Below are positions 50,773 to 60,930 of a stretch of DNA of 64,000 nt, in pieces (the first letter of the stretch is position 1; each line of letters begins with the position of its first letter). The notes beneath the pieces were generated by a model, which saw only the letters and a program-made list of their open reading frames with translations, ran no database searches and was not told where the DNA came from. The DNA comes from Chrysophaeum taylorii (Eukaryota > Sar > Pelagophyceae > Pelagomonadales > Pelagomonadaceae). Location: NCBI GenBank assembly GCA_029834535.1, contig JAQMWT010000495.1:52851-116850 (forward strand), written 5' to 3'. Made by a program: the position numbers and the translations under genes.

Positions 50773-51178
50773 GGCTTGCGATCTTTTTCGTATCCGCCGA
50801 ATTCGTGGCTTTGATTCGCATGCCGTCGCATGCCGTCTACTCTTCTGGCGAGTCCGTGTCGTCCTCTTGGTTTTCTTCGGCGGGGATCGTGGTCTCGACG
50901 GCGACGTTGGAGATCTTGCCGTATTTGCCTCGGCCCACTCCTTAAACTCGCAGTTCATGCTCAAGAGGACGATCATATCGCATTTTTCGTCGCCGAGCAG
51001 CGAGTCACCTTCGGTCAGAACGATGTTGCCGGCCGTGATGATTCGTTCGCAAAAGCTCTCGGCAGGAAGCGTGCCGATGGAGTCGCGCGAAGATCTGGCG
51101 AGCTTGTGGAGGTAGCCGTACTTGGTGTCTTTCTCGATTTTCGTGTAGAGCTTCTCCACTTCGCCAGCCTACCATAAG
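50773..51178 (-). mobile_element. hAT-type transposase C-terminal remnant
   Basis: The minus strand encodes YLHKLARSSRDSIGTLP, then ESFCERIITAGNIVLTEGDS and MIVLLSMNCEFKEWA, the hAT dimerisation domain (consensus ...SERVFSxAGxIVxxxR...LxxxNxE). It ends in a basic tail and has no N-terminal catalytic part here. It is surrounded by GTAAAGTAAAG(C/T) motifs at about 50.68, 50.73, 50.76, 51.18 and 51.23 kb, which could be subterminal repeats of the element. Confidence 0.75.
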
Positions 51179-51969
51179 GGTAAAGTAAAGCCCTTGACTC
51201 TAGAAACAGCGAGCGAGAGGGGTGGGGTAAAGTAAAAGGCAAAGTCAAGTTAGGTTTTTTTTTTCCCATTCACATAATTACTCGGCAGAGTAAAAATTTT
51301 ACTCTGTAGAGTAAAGGTGCGACGCTGCACTAATATTCATATTCATCCTTTTTTTTTTTTGTAGCGGATCTAGAGTGTGACCCACGCACGACAAAGGAGG
51401 ACCTACCTACGTGGGCGGCAGGAAAGTCCACGACGGCGAAGAAGCAGGCGCAGGGGGATGAGGGCGCGGAAATGATCTGCACAAAGAGATAGGGGAACGC
51501 TGTGACGAAAAGCGAAGAAGAGTTGAAGAAGAAGAGAGTAGGCTCGAGTAGCAAAAAGGGGGGGGGGGGGGGGCATCTGATTCAAAGTCCTCCGCTGAAA
51601 CGTCGACTATACAGCAGGTCCATAAAGAACTTGCTCTCTGTACTCCCCGCGAACCGAAGGGCGACATGTACCGAATCGGCGCATTCCGCAAGGGTGACCT
51701 TGTCTAGCTAATCTGATAGCGCTTGCCCGATATGGCAACAGAACGCGAGCGTCCACGCCAAAAACACACCTCAAATCCACGAGGCTGCCATGGTGTTCCC
51801 AACCAGCAGTAAATCCAAAACTTTAGCTTCCTAGAATCGGGCATATGCCCAGCTGGATGCCTATAACCAGGCCGACCTGTGATGTCTCAAAGACAGCCCT
51901 GCTGCAAGAGGAGTTGGCGAGGTCTTGAGCACGCGCTCTTCCTTGCTTCGTCGTGTACGTGGCGCCGTC
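51179..51969. other. Intergenic with possible transposon ends
   Basis: Contains the palindromic AGAGTAAAAATTTTACTCT at about 51288-51307, a poly-T at 51348, a G-homopolymer near 51557 and purine-rich sequence. No gene supported. Confidence 0.5.
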
Positions 51970-53295
51970 TCAGTCGCAGTAGATGCCGGCGCACGCAGCG
52001 CACTCGGAGGCGGACTCCCCGCAGTGGTAGTCGGCGAAGACGGGCGCAGCGCAGGCTCCGCACTCGCCGAAAAAGCAACAGTGTGGGTCGGTGTCGGGAC
52101 CCGCCACGACGCGGGCACTAGTCGGCTCGGAAGTCGGGTAGCCCGTGGGCCTGGGGGTCGGAGCGGGCGTCGGGGATCTGGTGGGTCTGGGCGTCGGCGC
52201 GGGCGGGGGTCTTGGCGTTGGGGCAGGAGTGCCGCTTGACGCACCGCCGTGCGGGCAGAATGTCGCGGCTGATGAGCACCGGAGGCAGGCCTCCTCGCTC
52301 GCGGCGCAGCCGTTCTCGTCCTCGCTCGCGTTGGGGCACGCCCCCTCGGCGCACCAGTCGATCGCACTCGACCACCAACAGCAGCGACCGCCGGATTTCT
52401 CGGTCGGCTTCTTCGTGGGCTCGGCCGTGGCGGCGACGGTTGGCTTGGGCGACGTCGTGGGCCGGGGGGTCGTCGGTGTTGCCGTCGGCTGGAACTCACC
52501 CTCCTCGACGTAGATGTCCGCGCAGGCCGCGAAGACCTCCGTGGTTTTGTGCGAGTCCCAGCGCCACGTGAGAACGGTCGGCCCCTCGGGCCACTCGACC
52601 GGGATCACGACCTTGTCCTTGACGAGGCGACCGCTCTCGCACGTGTCGGCGTCCGGCGCCGCGCACGCGTGCCCCGACCCCAGGCCGCAGTGGAAGTACT
52701 TGCCTGGATCTGCCGCGCAACCCCAATCTGCACGGCAGTCGGGCTGGATCGAGCAGTCGTTGCCGTCGGCGTCGTCGCACCGCAGCACGGTACGCTGGAA
52801 GCATTCCTCGGCCTCCTCCTGCTCTTCCGAGGACATTGGCTCGTCGGCGAGGAGTTTGGCGATGATCGACGGGTCGTTGCACAAGCGGTAGCTATACACG
52901 CCGCCGTGGTCAGCGTTGGCACACCACGAAACTTCGAACGCCTCGCCCGCCTTGTAGGTCTCAACGATGGTAGTGCCCCACTTGCCGTCGGGGTCGGGGT
53001 AGTTGTAGTCGTTGGTTCCTTGCTTTTGGGTCCCGCAAACGCCGAACGGGGTGACGCCGTTCATCAGGTACCCGACGGACGGCGCGGTACCAGGCTCGGC
53101 GAAGGCTTGATTCCCGGGCCACGACCGTGTCTCGGAGCCCGGTACATCGGCCAGCATGGGGGCCGCGAGCACGCAGTGGGGACACCAGTCTGACCTAGCG
53201 TCAAGCGCTTGCCGCTGTCGTGACTTGGGCTCGAACAGGTAGCCGTGGCCGGCGACGCGGCCGGCGAACAGGATGACGACGAGGCTGATGATCAT
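51970..53295 (-). CDS. Secreted lytic polysaccharide monooxygenase-like protein, copy 2
   Basis: 441 aa, near-identical to the copy at 46649-47971; an extra Ile in the signal peptide (MIISLVV) shifts numbering by one, so the copper ligands are His17 and His130 with Phe255. Differences are few, for example Ser/Trp before CPHC, Asn-Phe/Asn-Tyr in the DYN segment, and Gly/Ala in module 1. Both Cys modules, all brace residues and the linkers are intact, so both paralogues look functional. The paired genes would raise dosage of a secreted oxidative polysaccharide-degrading enzyme. Confidence 0.9.
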   Translation of the reverse strand: MIISLVVILFAGRVAGHGYLFEPKSRQRQALDARSDWCPHCVLAAPMLADVPGSETRSWPGNQAFAEPGTAPSVGYLMNGVTPFGVCGTQKQGTNDYNYPDPDGKWGTTIVETYKAGEAFEVSWCANADHGGVYSYRLCNDPSIIAKLLADEPMSSEEQEEAEECFQRTVLRCDDADGNDCSIQPDCRADWGCAADPGKYFHCGLGSGHACAAPDADTCESGRLVKDKVVIPVEWPEGPTVLTWRWDSHKTTEVFAACADIYVEEGEFQPTATPTTPRPTTSPKPTVAATAEPTKKPTEKSGGRCCWWSSAIDWCAEGACPNASEDENGCAASEEACLRCSSAATFCPHGGASSGTPAPTPRPPPAPTPRPTRSPTPAPTPRPTGYPTSEPTSARVVAGPDTDPHCCFFGECGACAAPVFADYHCGESASECAACAGIYCD

Positions 53296-53621
53296 GCTCT
53301 TCTTCTTCTTCTTCTTTTGGATTCACGTTGTGAATTGACCAACGCGCCAACGATATCCGAAACGGTCACGACACAAGGGTCGTGATGGTGACTACCGTGT
53401 TTTTCGCGAAATCTGGATATGTTTGTGGCAAATTTGTCTCTACAAGCTCCGTCATTTCCGCGATATTCGGTGTTACACGGATTTGTCCGCTGGTTCCCGA
53501 CGTTTCGCGCAGTTCGCTGCAGTGCATTTGCTCGAAAATTGCGGCGCACCGCCTCAAAATCTTTGGGCCAAGTGGGATCAGACATGTGTACGCGTGTGGC
53601 TGGCTTCAACCGCCTTAGCCT

Positions 53622-53888
53622 GAAATGCCGACGCCCCCCTCTGTCACCCAAATAGCTGAGGTCTTGCCGTGCGGGCGTCTTGCGGGTGTATGAGCACGAC
53701 CCTGGCCTGGCATGAGCCGATCGGCCGTCATTCCAGCGCACGACAAACAATGCCGACGGCTCCCCCTCCGTCGTCCAAATAGTTGGTGTAGTATTGAAGG
53801 CTTGCCGCGCGGGCGTCTTTCGAGTGTTTGAGCACGACCCTGGCTTGGGATGAGCCGATCCGCCGTCATTCCAGCGCACGACAAACAA
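53622..53888. repeat. Tandem pair of about 130-bp units
   Basis: Two copies of a unit running from GCCGACG...CCCCCTC through GCCGTCATTCCAGCGCACGACAAAC; copy 1 of the segmental duplication has a single unit (48303-48434). The change happened after, or differently in, one of the duplicated blocks. Confidence 0.85.
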
Positions 53889-53890
53889 AA

Positions 53891-54235
53891 AAACTAACTA
53901 ACTTCAGACCTCTCCCGAGCATGGGAGCCAGGCCGGACCGGCAGGAGCCGGTGCGGAATCACAGAGGAAAATCGCGCAGTTGGGGCAGAGACGAGGGACG
54001 AGGACGGGCTTGTTGATGGTGGACCGCCACTGCGCGCGGTCTTGTGCGAGGTCGTGCAAAAGCGTCGCAGGTCGCGGACGTGTTGGTCCACGAACAATCG
54101 ACCTGTCCGTCGCGTTCTGCCCAACCGAGCGAACCCCATCCCAGCGCGGACTTTCCGGGTGCTAACCGGCCAGCCCGGGTGGCGAGCAGGCACCGTCTCA
54201 CTCCGGGACGGCCGGGGCCGCCGCAGGGAGCAAGA
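53891..54235 (-). mobile_element. LINE-derived short unit, copy 6, inserted in the duplicated block
   Basis: Same unit as 11751-12112 and 35764-36136, with the (GTTA) tail at its left edge (AACTAACTAACTTCAGACC). Copy 1 of the duplication has the empty site CGACAAACAAACAAATAAATAATCC. Here the A-rich target is present on both sides (GACAAACAAAAAAA and GACAAAAAAATAAA), which is consistent with a target-site duplication. Confidence 0.85.
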
Positions 54236-54239
54236 CAAA

Positions 54240-54945
54240 AAAATAAACTATCCAACTAGCAAGAGGCCAGCCCAATGAAAAAGGCGTAGGCTGATTTATC
54301 CCAGCGCATGGAATCAAATTCACAAAGCTCTCAGACGAGGAGTGTTGACAGGAGTATTGAGGGCGAGTTGATGGTCTGTAGCCATTTGGTCCCGTCTTGA
54401 CCGAGGGAGAACCAGGTCTTCGCTGGTATATGTAACTTGCGGAGTGCCTCGTTGAGGCCCCGGAAGAACGTGAACTGCGGGGACCCGCGGGGGGGGTGCG
54501 TTTGGAGGCGCACCAGGAAGAAACCATCTTCCGAGGGAGACGGTTCCATTACATGCGGGCAACGTGGCCTGCCCAGCAGAGTTGTCGCCGAGAGATGTGG
54601 GCATCGACAGTCTCCAGGCCAGCGCACTGAAGGAGGCTCGAAGCTCTGGTATGGTGCTTCCAGGTTTGGCGCAGTCGTGTAACGCGGCACATTGCGCGTG
54701 CGCATAGTGCGTGAAAGCCTCGTAGACGATCGAAGGCAACATTCGTTCGGCACCATGATGCCAAACCGAGGAAGACGATGACAGTTCGTTTGGCTCGAGC
54801 AGAGACGTACCTCGAGAGAAGAACGTAGCGATTGAGCGCACCGAAAGCCGCTGCCGCCTTTTTCAACCGACTTTGTTTAGTTTCGAGAGAGAGCACTGAG
54901 CCCCGCTAATTGAATTTGAGCGTCTCCTCAACGGGAATTCGACCA
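54240..54945 (-). mobile_element. Decayed LINE 3' fragment, duplicated copy
   Basis: Corresponds to 48440-49140: the minus strand reads GLETVDAHISRRQLCWAGHVARM and RGLNEALRKLHIPAK. It lacks the upstream RT region found at 49.2-50.3 kb, because the duplication ends inside the LINE. Confidence 0.82.
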
Positions 54946-55101
54946 CCTTGTCGACCTTTAAAGACAAACGAAGAAAATTTCATGCTCCACACACACATCC
55001 CCTTTTAGCAGTCAACATTTAAAGACAAACAAAGAAAATCCTTTCCTCAACTTTCAGGCTCAAGCGAAAATCAAAACAGCTGAGTGGTCGACCGTGAAAG
55101 C

Positions 55102-55869
55102 ATGTCGCATCTGTCGATCATGGTGTTCCCGAACCCGGCGGATGAGGTCGCGCGCAGCGCGAATCCCTCGCCGTTCTGCGTCAAGCTCGAGCTCTACTGC
55201 AAGGCCGCTTCGGTGCCCTACGACAAACCCAAGCTCGCGGCGGGCGACATGGGACCCACGGGGAAGCTCCCGTACGCCAAGTTTACCTCGACTGATGTTG
55301 TGTCGGACTCGGCGGTGATCATAGCCCGCCTCATCAAGGATGGCTTCGAGCTCGACGCCGACCTGGAGGAGGCACAGAAGGTTCAGGCACGGCTGATCGC
55401 GACTATGTGCGAAGACAAACTCTATTTCACAATTGTCTACTTCGCGTGGCAAGTCGACGCGAACTGGCCTGGGACGCGCGCCGAGTTTTTCTCGTCAGTG
55501 CCGTGCGTGCTGCGGGGATTTATCTCCAAGCAAGCTCGCAAGGGGCTCGTCGGCGCGCTCCGCGGCCAGGGTATGGGCCGTCGTCCCAAGGACGAGGTTG
55601 TGGACTTGGGCAAGCAAGTTATCGACGATCTGTCGTTTTTGTTGGGCGACAAGCGTAATTTTTTTGATACGCCCAAGATTACGACAGCGGACGTTGTAGT
55701 GTATGCAATGCTCGAGCGCCTCGTCTTCGCTGACTTGGCAGTCAATCCGATTGGAGAGTACGTAAAAACCAAGCCCACTCTAATGGCGTTTATTTCGTCC
55801 ATCGCCGAGCAGTACTTCCCTGAATACCACGCCAACCAGCAAAAGGCCCTCGCCCCGTCGAGCAGCTAA
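55102..55869 (+). CDS. FAXC/metaxin-type glutathione S-transferase-fold protein
   Basis: 255 aa from ATG 55102 (the frame opens six codons earlier at a GTG). The N-terminal thioredoxin-like half reads NPSPFCVKLELYCKAASVPY, the FAXC/metaxin signature with Cys but no GST-type catalytic Ser/Tyr, followed by GKLPYAKF and DSAVIIARL. The helical C-terminal half contains RGQGMGRR, LSFLLGDKRNFFDTPKITTADVVVY and a PEYHAN end. FAXC-like proteins in animals act in axon development and metaxins in mitochondrial import; protist members are uncharacterised. Single exon, no membrane anchor seen. Confidence 0.88.
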   Translation: MSHLSIMVFPNPADEVARSANPSPFCVKLELYCKAASVPYDKPKLAAGDMGPTGKLPYAKFTSTDVVSDSAVIIARLIKDGFELDADLEEAQKVQARLIATMCEDKLYFTIVYFAWQVDANWPGTRAEFFSSVPCVLRGFISKQARKGLVGALRGQGMGRRPKDEVVDLGKQVIDDLSFLLGDKRNFFDTPKITTADVVVYAMLERLVFADLAVNPIGEYVKTKPTLMAFISSIAEQYFPEYHANQQKALAPSSS

Positions 55870-56621
55870 CGCGCACTCGTGAATCTCTTGCTATGATCAA
55901 TGGCCCTCTTTCTCGCGTCTTCTCTTCCACGTTTCCTCCGCACTCAACCGCTTACTCACTCCTTCAACCTGGCAGATGCCCCTTCTATATTCTCCTGCGG
56001 TCTATTTTTCTTCTTCATTGGCTCTTCTCTTCGAACCTGGGTGTTGCTCACTACGGCACCATAGCTATAATATATATCTTTAGCCATCACCGCCCGGAGA
56101 AAGGAGGAGGATCGCCGCGGATGAGAAAATACTAGACCACGTTAAACGGCGCAGACAGAAAGAAGCGCGAAAGCGCGAGTGCGGCGGGAGTGGCAGGGTG
56201 CCGCTTGTCGGGAGGAAAGCGAGGAGCGGAGACTCAGAACTATAGTTGTAGAGAAAGAAGCAGGAAAAGAGCAAATTATGGAGAGAGCATTAAATGGAAA
56301 GGCGAACGGAGAGAGGAAAGGGTGCAAGCAGAAGAAGCCGAATGGGCGACTCAACAGGGAGACGGAGGCCAGCGAAGAAAAATAAAGTCCACGAAGGAGC
56401 AGGGGTTTGCTAAGGAGGCCGACGAAGAAAAGAACACAGAGAAACAGTGGTGGCAGGCTACGCTACGTCCATAGTGGGATAGCTTAAGACTCCGTATAAT
56501 ACTGTGAAGCGCGACCGCAGCACGATGATGCCTCGTGCCTATTGAGCAGCGCTATATTATATTGCCAAAAATATAATATCGTTTTTTTTTGTTTTATATT
56601 GATATTATATAGAAGCCATTA
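55870..56621. other. Intergenic, pyrimidine- then purine-rich
   Basis: Includes a fourth copy of the TGGCTC...GAACCTGGGTGTTGCT motif near 56020-56050, purine-rich sequence 56.1-56.45 kb resembling the region at 33.9-34.0 kb, and an AT-rich palindrome-like stretch (ATATTATATTGCC...ATATAATATC) at 56.55-56.61 kb. No gene supported. Confidence 0.5.
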
Positions 56622-57825
56622 TTAGACAAGCCAACCGCCGAACTTCGAGAATTCGGAAATAAATAAATAAATGCTCTCGTCGTCGAGCACTGCGGCGACG
56701 AAGGAGGCGTCATCGGCGACTGCGGCTGGGTCTTCGTAGTCGGAGCGCCCGGCCTCGAGAGGGGGCTCGTCCTCGTCGTGGCAGTTGCTCAGCGTCTGCG
56801 TGAGGAAGTCGCCGAGCTCCTCAGTGCACTTGTTGAGGAGGCGGAGGTTGACGTAGGTAAAGAGAAGGCGATGGACGGTGAGGGTGTAGAGGCGGTTGCG
56901 CGTCTTGGTGTGGATGAGCTTGTGGGTCGTGCAGACTCGCTCGACGTCGGCAGACTGGACAGCCATCTCGTCGATGCGGATGGCGATGGGGGTGATCTTT
57001 GGGAATTGCTTGATGCCGGTGAGTCGCCAGTTGTCGGCGACGGACATCATCCGCGACTGCTTGAAGATCTCGCGCTCGGTGGACGCCTTGAGTCGCATGT
57101 CGGCGGGCGGTTTGATGAGGGACTGCTTGCGTTCGATGAGCTCGCCCCACTGGCCCCGGCGGAGAGCGATCTGCTTGAGTTCGGTGAAGGCCACCTCGCG
57201 ATCAGTAGAGTCTGGGTAGAACCGCTCGATTATCTTGATGCCGTGGTCTTCCCAGTCTGTCACGTTAAAAAGCTCATCATACGTCGGCGTTGTGAACGGG
57301 TCTACCAGCTAGTAGGCGAAGATATTCAGCGAGTCCAGGAGACCAACCTGCCGCGATGGAGAACGGGAGAGCGCATCCGACAACGAACTTGGTGATCGTC
57401 GCGGTGATGCGCTGTGCACGCGCGTCGCCACAACGGTCAAAGCAGCCAGTGTGTTAACCGGGCCTGCTTACTCTTACTGCTCGCGGCTGGCTCGGACTCG
57501 GCTGTTCGCTTAGAGGGGATCGATTCAGACATGGCGCACGTCACCAGTTCCGTGGCCCTGTTCTCCATAGTGCTCAAAAAGGCCCGCGTCCTCGTCGTAT
57601 TAGTGGACTTGGCGACGGCGATTTTGACCTCATCAGTAGTTAACTCGCACCCAACAAACAATATGAGGGATCCGCCCAGTACGACGCCGTCCATGTCTGC
57701 GTCTCCTTCGAATAGGTGCAGCCATACGCCGCACAAGAATACGTCGTTTGATTCTCGGAATTAGTAGGTCCCTTGACGACGTAGTCCGCGAAGATGCTCT
57801 TTTTGCGACCAACCTTCGGCGCCAT
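56622..57825 (-). mobile_element. Internally deleted hAT transposon relic
   Basis: On the minus strand a start-like MAPKVGRKKSIFADYVVKG at 57825 leads into a BED-type zinc-finger remnant (SCAAYGC...). Then come ELTTDEVKIAVAK and KQARLTHWL, ITKFVVGCALPFSIAAGW (the hAT LPFS motif) near 57.36-57.40 kb, an in-frame stop, and from about 57.26 kb the C-terminal part with VERVCTTHKLIHTKTRNRLY, the hAT dimerisation core. The catalytic core between LPFS and this segment is missing, so this is an inactive deletion derivative. Frame changes occur in between. Confidence 0.78.
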
Positions 57826-58456
57826 CGACGCAGCCGCCTCTCAATCAAAAGTACTGGACACCCAAGTAGTATTCTGACGCTCTGAGAGGGTTTTCAACGC
57901 GAAAATTGAAAAAATACAAACGAAACGATATAATATTAAAATAATACCGGTATAAAACGAAATTATATTTTGACCACCATAAAATTTCGAAAATATGTTT
58001 GAACGAACGAAAAAGGAGCTTTGTCGTCTCGGATGGCGCTTTGTCGTCTCGGATGGCTCCGAATGGCGCGCGTGCAAGAAAGCCGACGCGCGGTCGGTCG
58101 TTTTAAAGTCCCGAGCGGATTCCATTTGCGGGCCTTCAGCGCTGCTGCTGCTTGCTAGAATCGTGGTATGCGAGAGTGGGACGACTCCTATTGAACAGCT
58201 TAAAACGTTTTTTATAACGGGCGGGTCGACACCCCCCCCCCTTGTTTGGCGACTGGAGATAAAGTACAAATAGTAATTATTTTTGCATGGAACGTGACAG
58301 AAACATTGAGAATTCGACTCAAGAAGTTTGGGTTGGGACCCCTTCGAGAGAGATTTTCCCACTCGGAACATGATTCTGATTCACACGCGTCGTCGGCATT
58401 TTTTTCGGGACGGCGGCCATGGAACGTGAGACATAGGAGGAGGTTGACGAAGGAGT
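57826..58456. other. AT-rich spacer between hAT relic and HSF-RING gene
   Basis: 57.85-58.0 kb is AT-rich and may be the terminal region of the hAT element. A directly repeated TTGTCGTCTCGGATGGC occurs twice at about 58021-58056. No gene supported. Confidence 0.5.
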
Positions 58457-60155
58457 ATGGAAGAGAGTTCCGTTCGCTTGTGGGGCGACGCGCAAGCTGA
58501 TCAACCAACGCTGCACTCCTCATCTCTCGCCGCCCCTGAAAATGAGTGGCCTAAAAGCGTCGCCCCGGGTTTCCTCGCGGGAGACTCGGCGGCGCAGGTT
58601 CCTCCCGTCTCGGGTGGCGCGTTGCTCGGCCAGGGTTCCACCCCCCGGGTGAAGAATAAGCGCAAGTACAAGCCGAGAGAGCGCAAACATCCCGTTCCTT
58701 TTCTCTCGAATCTCGTGCTAATGTTCGAGGTAAGTTCCTTTGTTTGTTTTTCCGCATTAACGCTCTTGTTAGGAGTTGCCGGAATACATCCAATGGCGCG
58801 AGGGTGCGCGCGCGGCGGAGCACCTCTCATAGATAGATATATATCTTAGGCGATATCGTGATCCGCGATCCGAAGAAGCTCGAGGCGCGTCGATCGTTTG
58901 CTCTATAACCCGAGCGCCGCGCGCAGAAAACGCTTACGACCTACTTCCGCCACGGGAATTATAACTCTTTTCTTCGACAGCTCAATAACGTGCGACGCGC
59001 TTCGTCGTAATTTCAAACTTGCCACAGTTTGGGTTCAACAAGGTCGAGGCGCCGAGCGCGGCCTACGCGCTCTACGCCAAGGTCCAGGGGGAAAAGGTGA
59101 AGACCATGGAGGGCCTCCTCGCGCTGCGGCCGCGCGAGCGCAAGACTACCACAGCCTCGACGAACAGCAACGACTTCACCGTGAATGATGACCACCATTT
59201 TTCTCGGTCTAAACGACGACGACAACCCGACAAATTTACGCCCTTCTTGCGGATGGCCGCGCGACAAGGGCACGACGCGGCGACCAGCGCGACCGACCGC
59301 TCCTGGCCGTTCCCGAGCCCGTTAGACCACCACCAAACGGTACAGCAGCCCGCGTTGCAAATCCCGGAACAACGACAACTCCAACGAACGTTCCGCTTCG
59401 GCGGGTTGAATCGAGCGTTCCGCCTCCAGCTGCAGCAGCAGTTCGAGGCAGCGACTCGAGGTGCGAATGCCGACACCAAATTCGTCGCCGCCCCTCATTT
59501 GAAACACCCAATCGACGTCGTCGATCCGCGCCGCGACGAAATCGCGGGGTCAGCCGCGAGTCGAGAGAAGGGCCTTCGAGCGCCGACGCGACCCTCTTTC
59601 GGGCGGCGACCAGAGATGAGCGACGTCGAGGCCCTCTTGTCCCTGAGCGGGAACAAGGCATCGAACGGCGACAAACTCCTCACGCGCCAAGACTGCGACG
59701 CGATCGAGGAAAAAAAAAGACGGCTACCCGACGTAAGACTGGCGCCGAATCTCGCTGCAGTCTCGCCGCCGCAGTCTCGCTCATTTCCCCCCTCGGTTGT
59801 GTTCCCGCAACCACAATCGAACGAAGTACCGGTCGCAGCACGCTGGCCCCGCGTCGCGCCGTCGAGACGTCGGCCGTCCCGGCACTTTTTCTTGCCGCCA
59901 ACTAAAGTCCGAAAGGTGCAAAACAAGGAGGAGCGCGAGACAGCCGCCGCACCACAACGCTTGGTAAAGCGCGCTATCCTCGATGAGCTGCGCACTTGCG
60001 TCGCGTGCTTCGACAAATCGCGCGTTTGCGTATTCGCGGATTGCGGACACTTCGTTCTGTGCCTGTCCTGTGCCAAGGCGCACTCGCATACCAAAGTGCC
60101 GTGTCAACACTGTACCTGCAGCCTCGTATTGGATCAGCATTTTTGCCCCTTATAG
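58457..60155 (+). CDS. Fusion protein: HSF-type DNA-binding domain plus C-terminal C3HC4 RING finger, five exons
   Basis: Exons 58457-58729, 58773-58803, 58850-58884, 58927-58989, 59028-60155; introns 43, 46, 42 and 38 nt. Three are GT-AG; the third needs a GC-AG donor to keep frame. The product is 509 aa. Spliced exons 1-5 build an HSF DNA-binding domain at about 78-145: VPFLSNLVLMFE, QWREGDIVIRDPKKLE, TYFRHGNYNSFLRQLNN, FGFNKVEA. The last exon runs without a break from FGFNKVEA through a basic, Gln-rich middle to a RING finger at 458-496: CVAC...CGHF...CLSC...CQHC. HSF domains bind nGAAn-type sites; RINGs of this kind are usually ubiquitin E3 ligases. A transcription factor that carries its own E3 activity would be unusual. 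No HSF-type trimerisation repeat is obvious. Confidence 0.82.
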
Positions 60156-60930
60156 CGCGCATCATAGAACTCTCGTCACAGTTTACGCGCGTCTTCCCCG
60201 ACTCTTTGCTCGTTTATTCTTTTTCTTTTCCCGCGACGCTCAAAGACTACACGCCGCTTGCGTGTGTTTTCAGCCGTGTTATAACACCGCCAATAAAAAT
60301 CATGCTGCTGGAACTTGCTCGCTTCACCCTTCCTGAATGACGACAGTTCCATTTGCTTCCGCGGGTCCTGTCCGAGCGACTTTTCGTCGTGGTGCAGAGA
60401 GGGCTTCTTCGTAAGGGCGGAAGAATAATTTGGGGAGAGTCGTTCGTTTTATGCGCCAACCAATGAGTAGGAGCCATACAAAAATGTTGTATAGAATTCG
60501 ATGATCTAATTAAATTGAAAGAACTACGGTAAAAAGTTGGAACAGATAATATGTTGGAGATAGATAGATAGACAGATATCTGGGACCGCGCCTTCGGCGG
60601 ACTATGGGCGTTGACCGGATGATGCCGGCCGTGACTCGCGTCGCCGACTTCACTTACGTCGCCGACTTCGTGCGGTTACAGCGAAAGCACCACGGCGATG
60701 TGCTATCGTCTTCGACCTATCGCGTCGCTCCTGGCATTCGTTTCAGGGCCACCACACCCCGCACACACTAAACGAGCAATCGGCGATCACAAATCCCTAC
60801 GCGGCCGTTGGACTCTCTTTTCAAGCAGCGGCGGCGTGTGGTGCGAGACTTCGAATAGCGACGATACATCATACACACACGCGATAGATATATCCTGCTA
60901 TCACACACTATCCCGACCACAGAAGGGTTT
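60156..60930. other. Intergenic region
   Basis: Between two plus-strand genes. Contains AT-rich 60.47-60.55 kb with a (GATA)n run, and GTCGCCGACTTC repeated in tandem near 60640-60670. No gene supported. Confidence 0.55.

Larger units (their letters stand above)
51970..54945. repeat. Segmental duplication, copy 2
   Basis: Same order and orientation as 46649-49140. It is longer because of an additional tandem unit of about 130 bp (53622-53750 repeated at 53751-53888) and the LINE-derived unit at 53891-54235. The flank TCACGTTGTGAATTGACCAAC next to the LPMO start is conserved in both. Confidence 0.9.

Noticed and set aside
53292-53888. 198-codon minus-strand frame upstream of LPMO copy 2
   Set aside because: It spans the tandem 130-bp unit and the LPMO promoter region; the corresponding frame in copy 1 is shorter, and no domain is seen.
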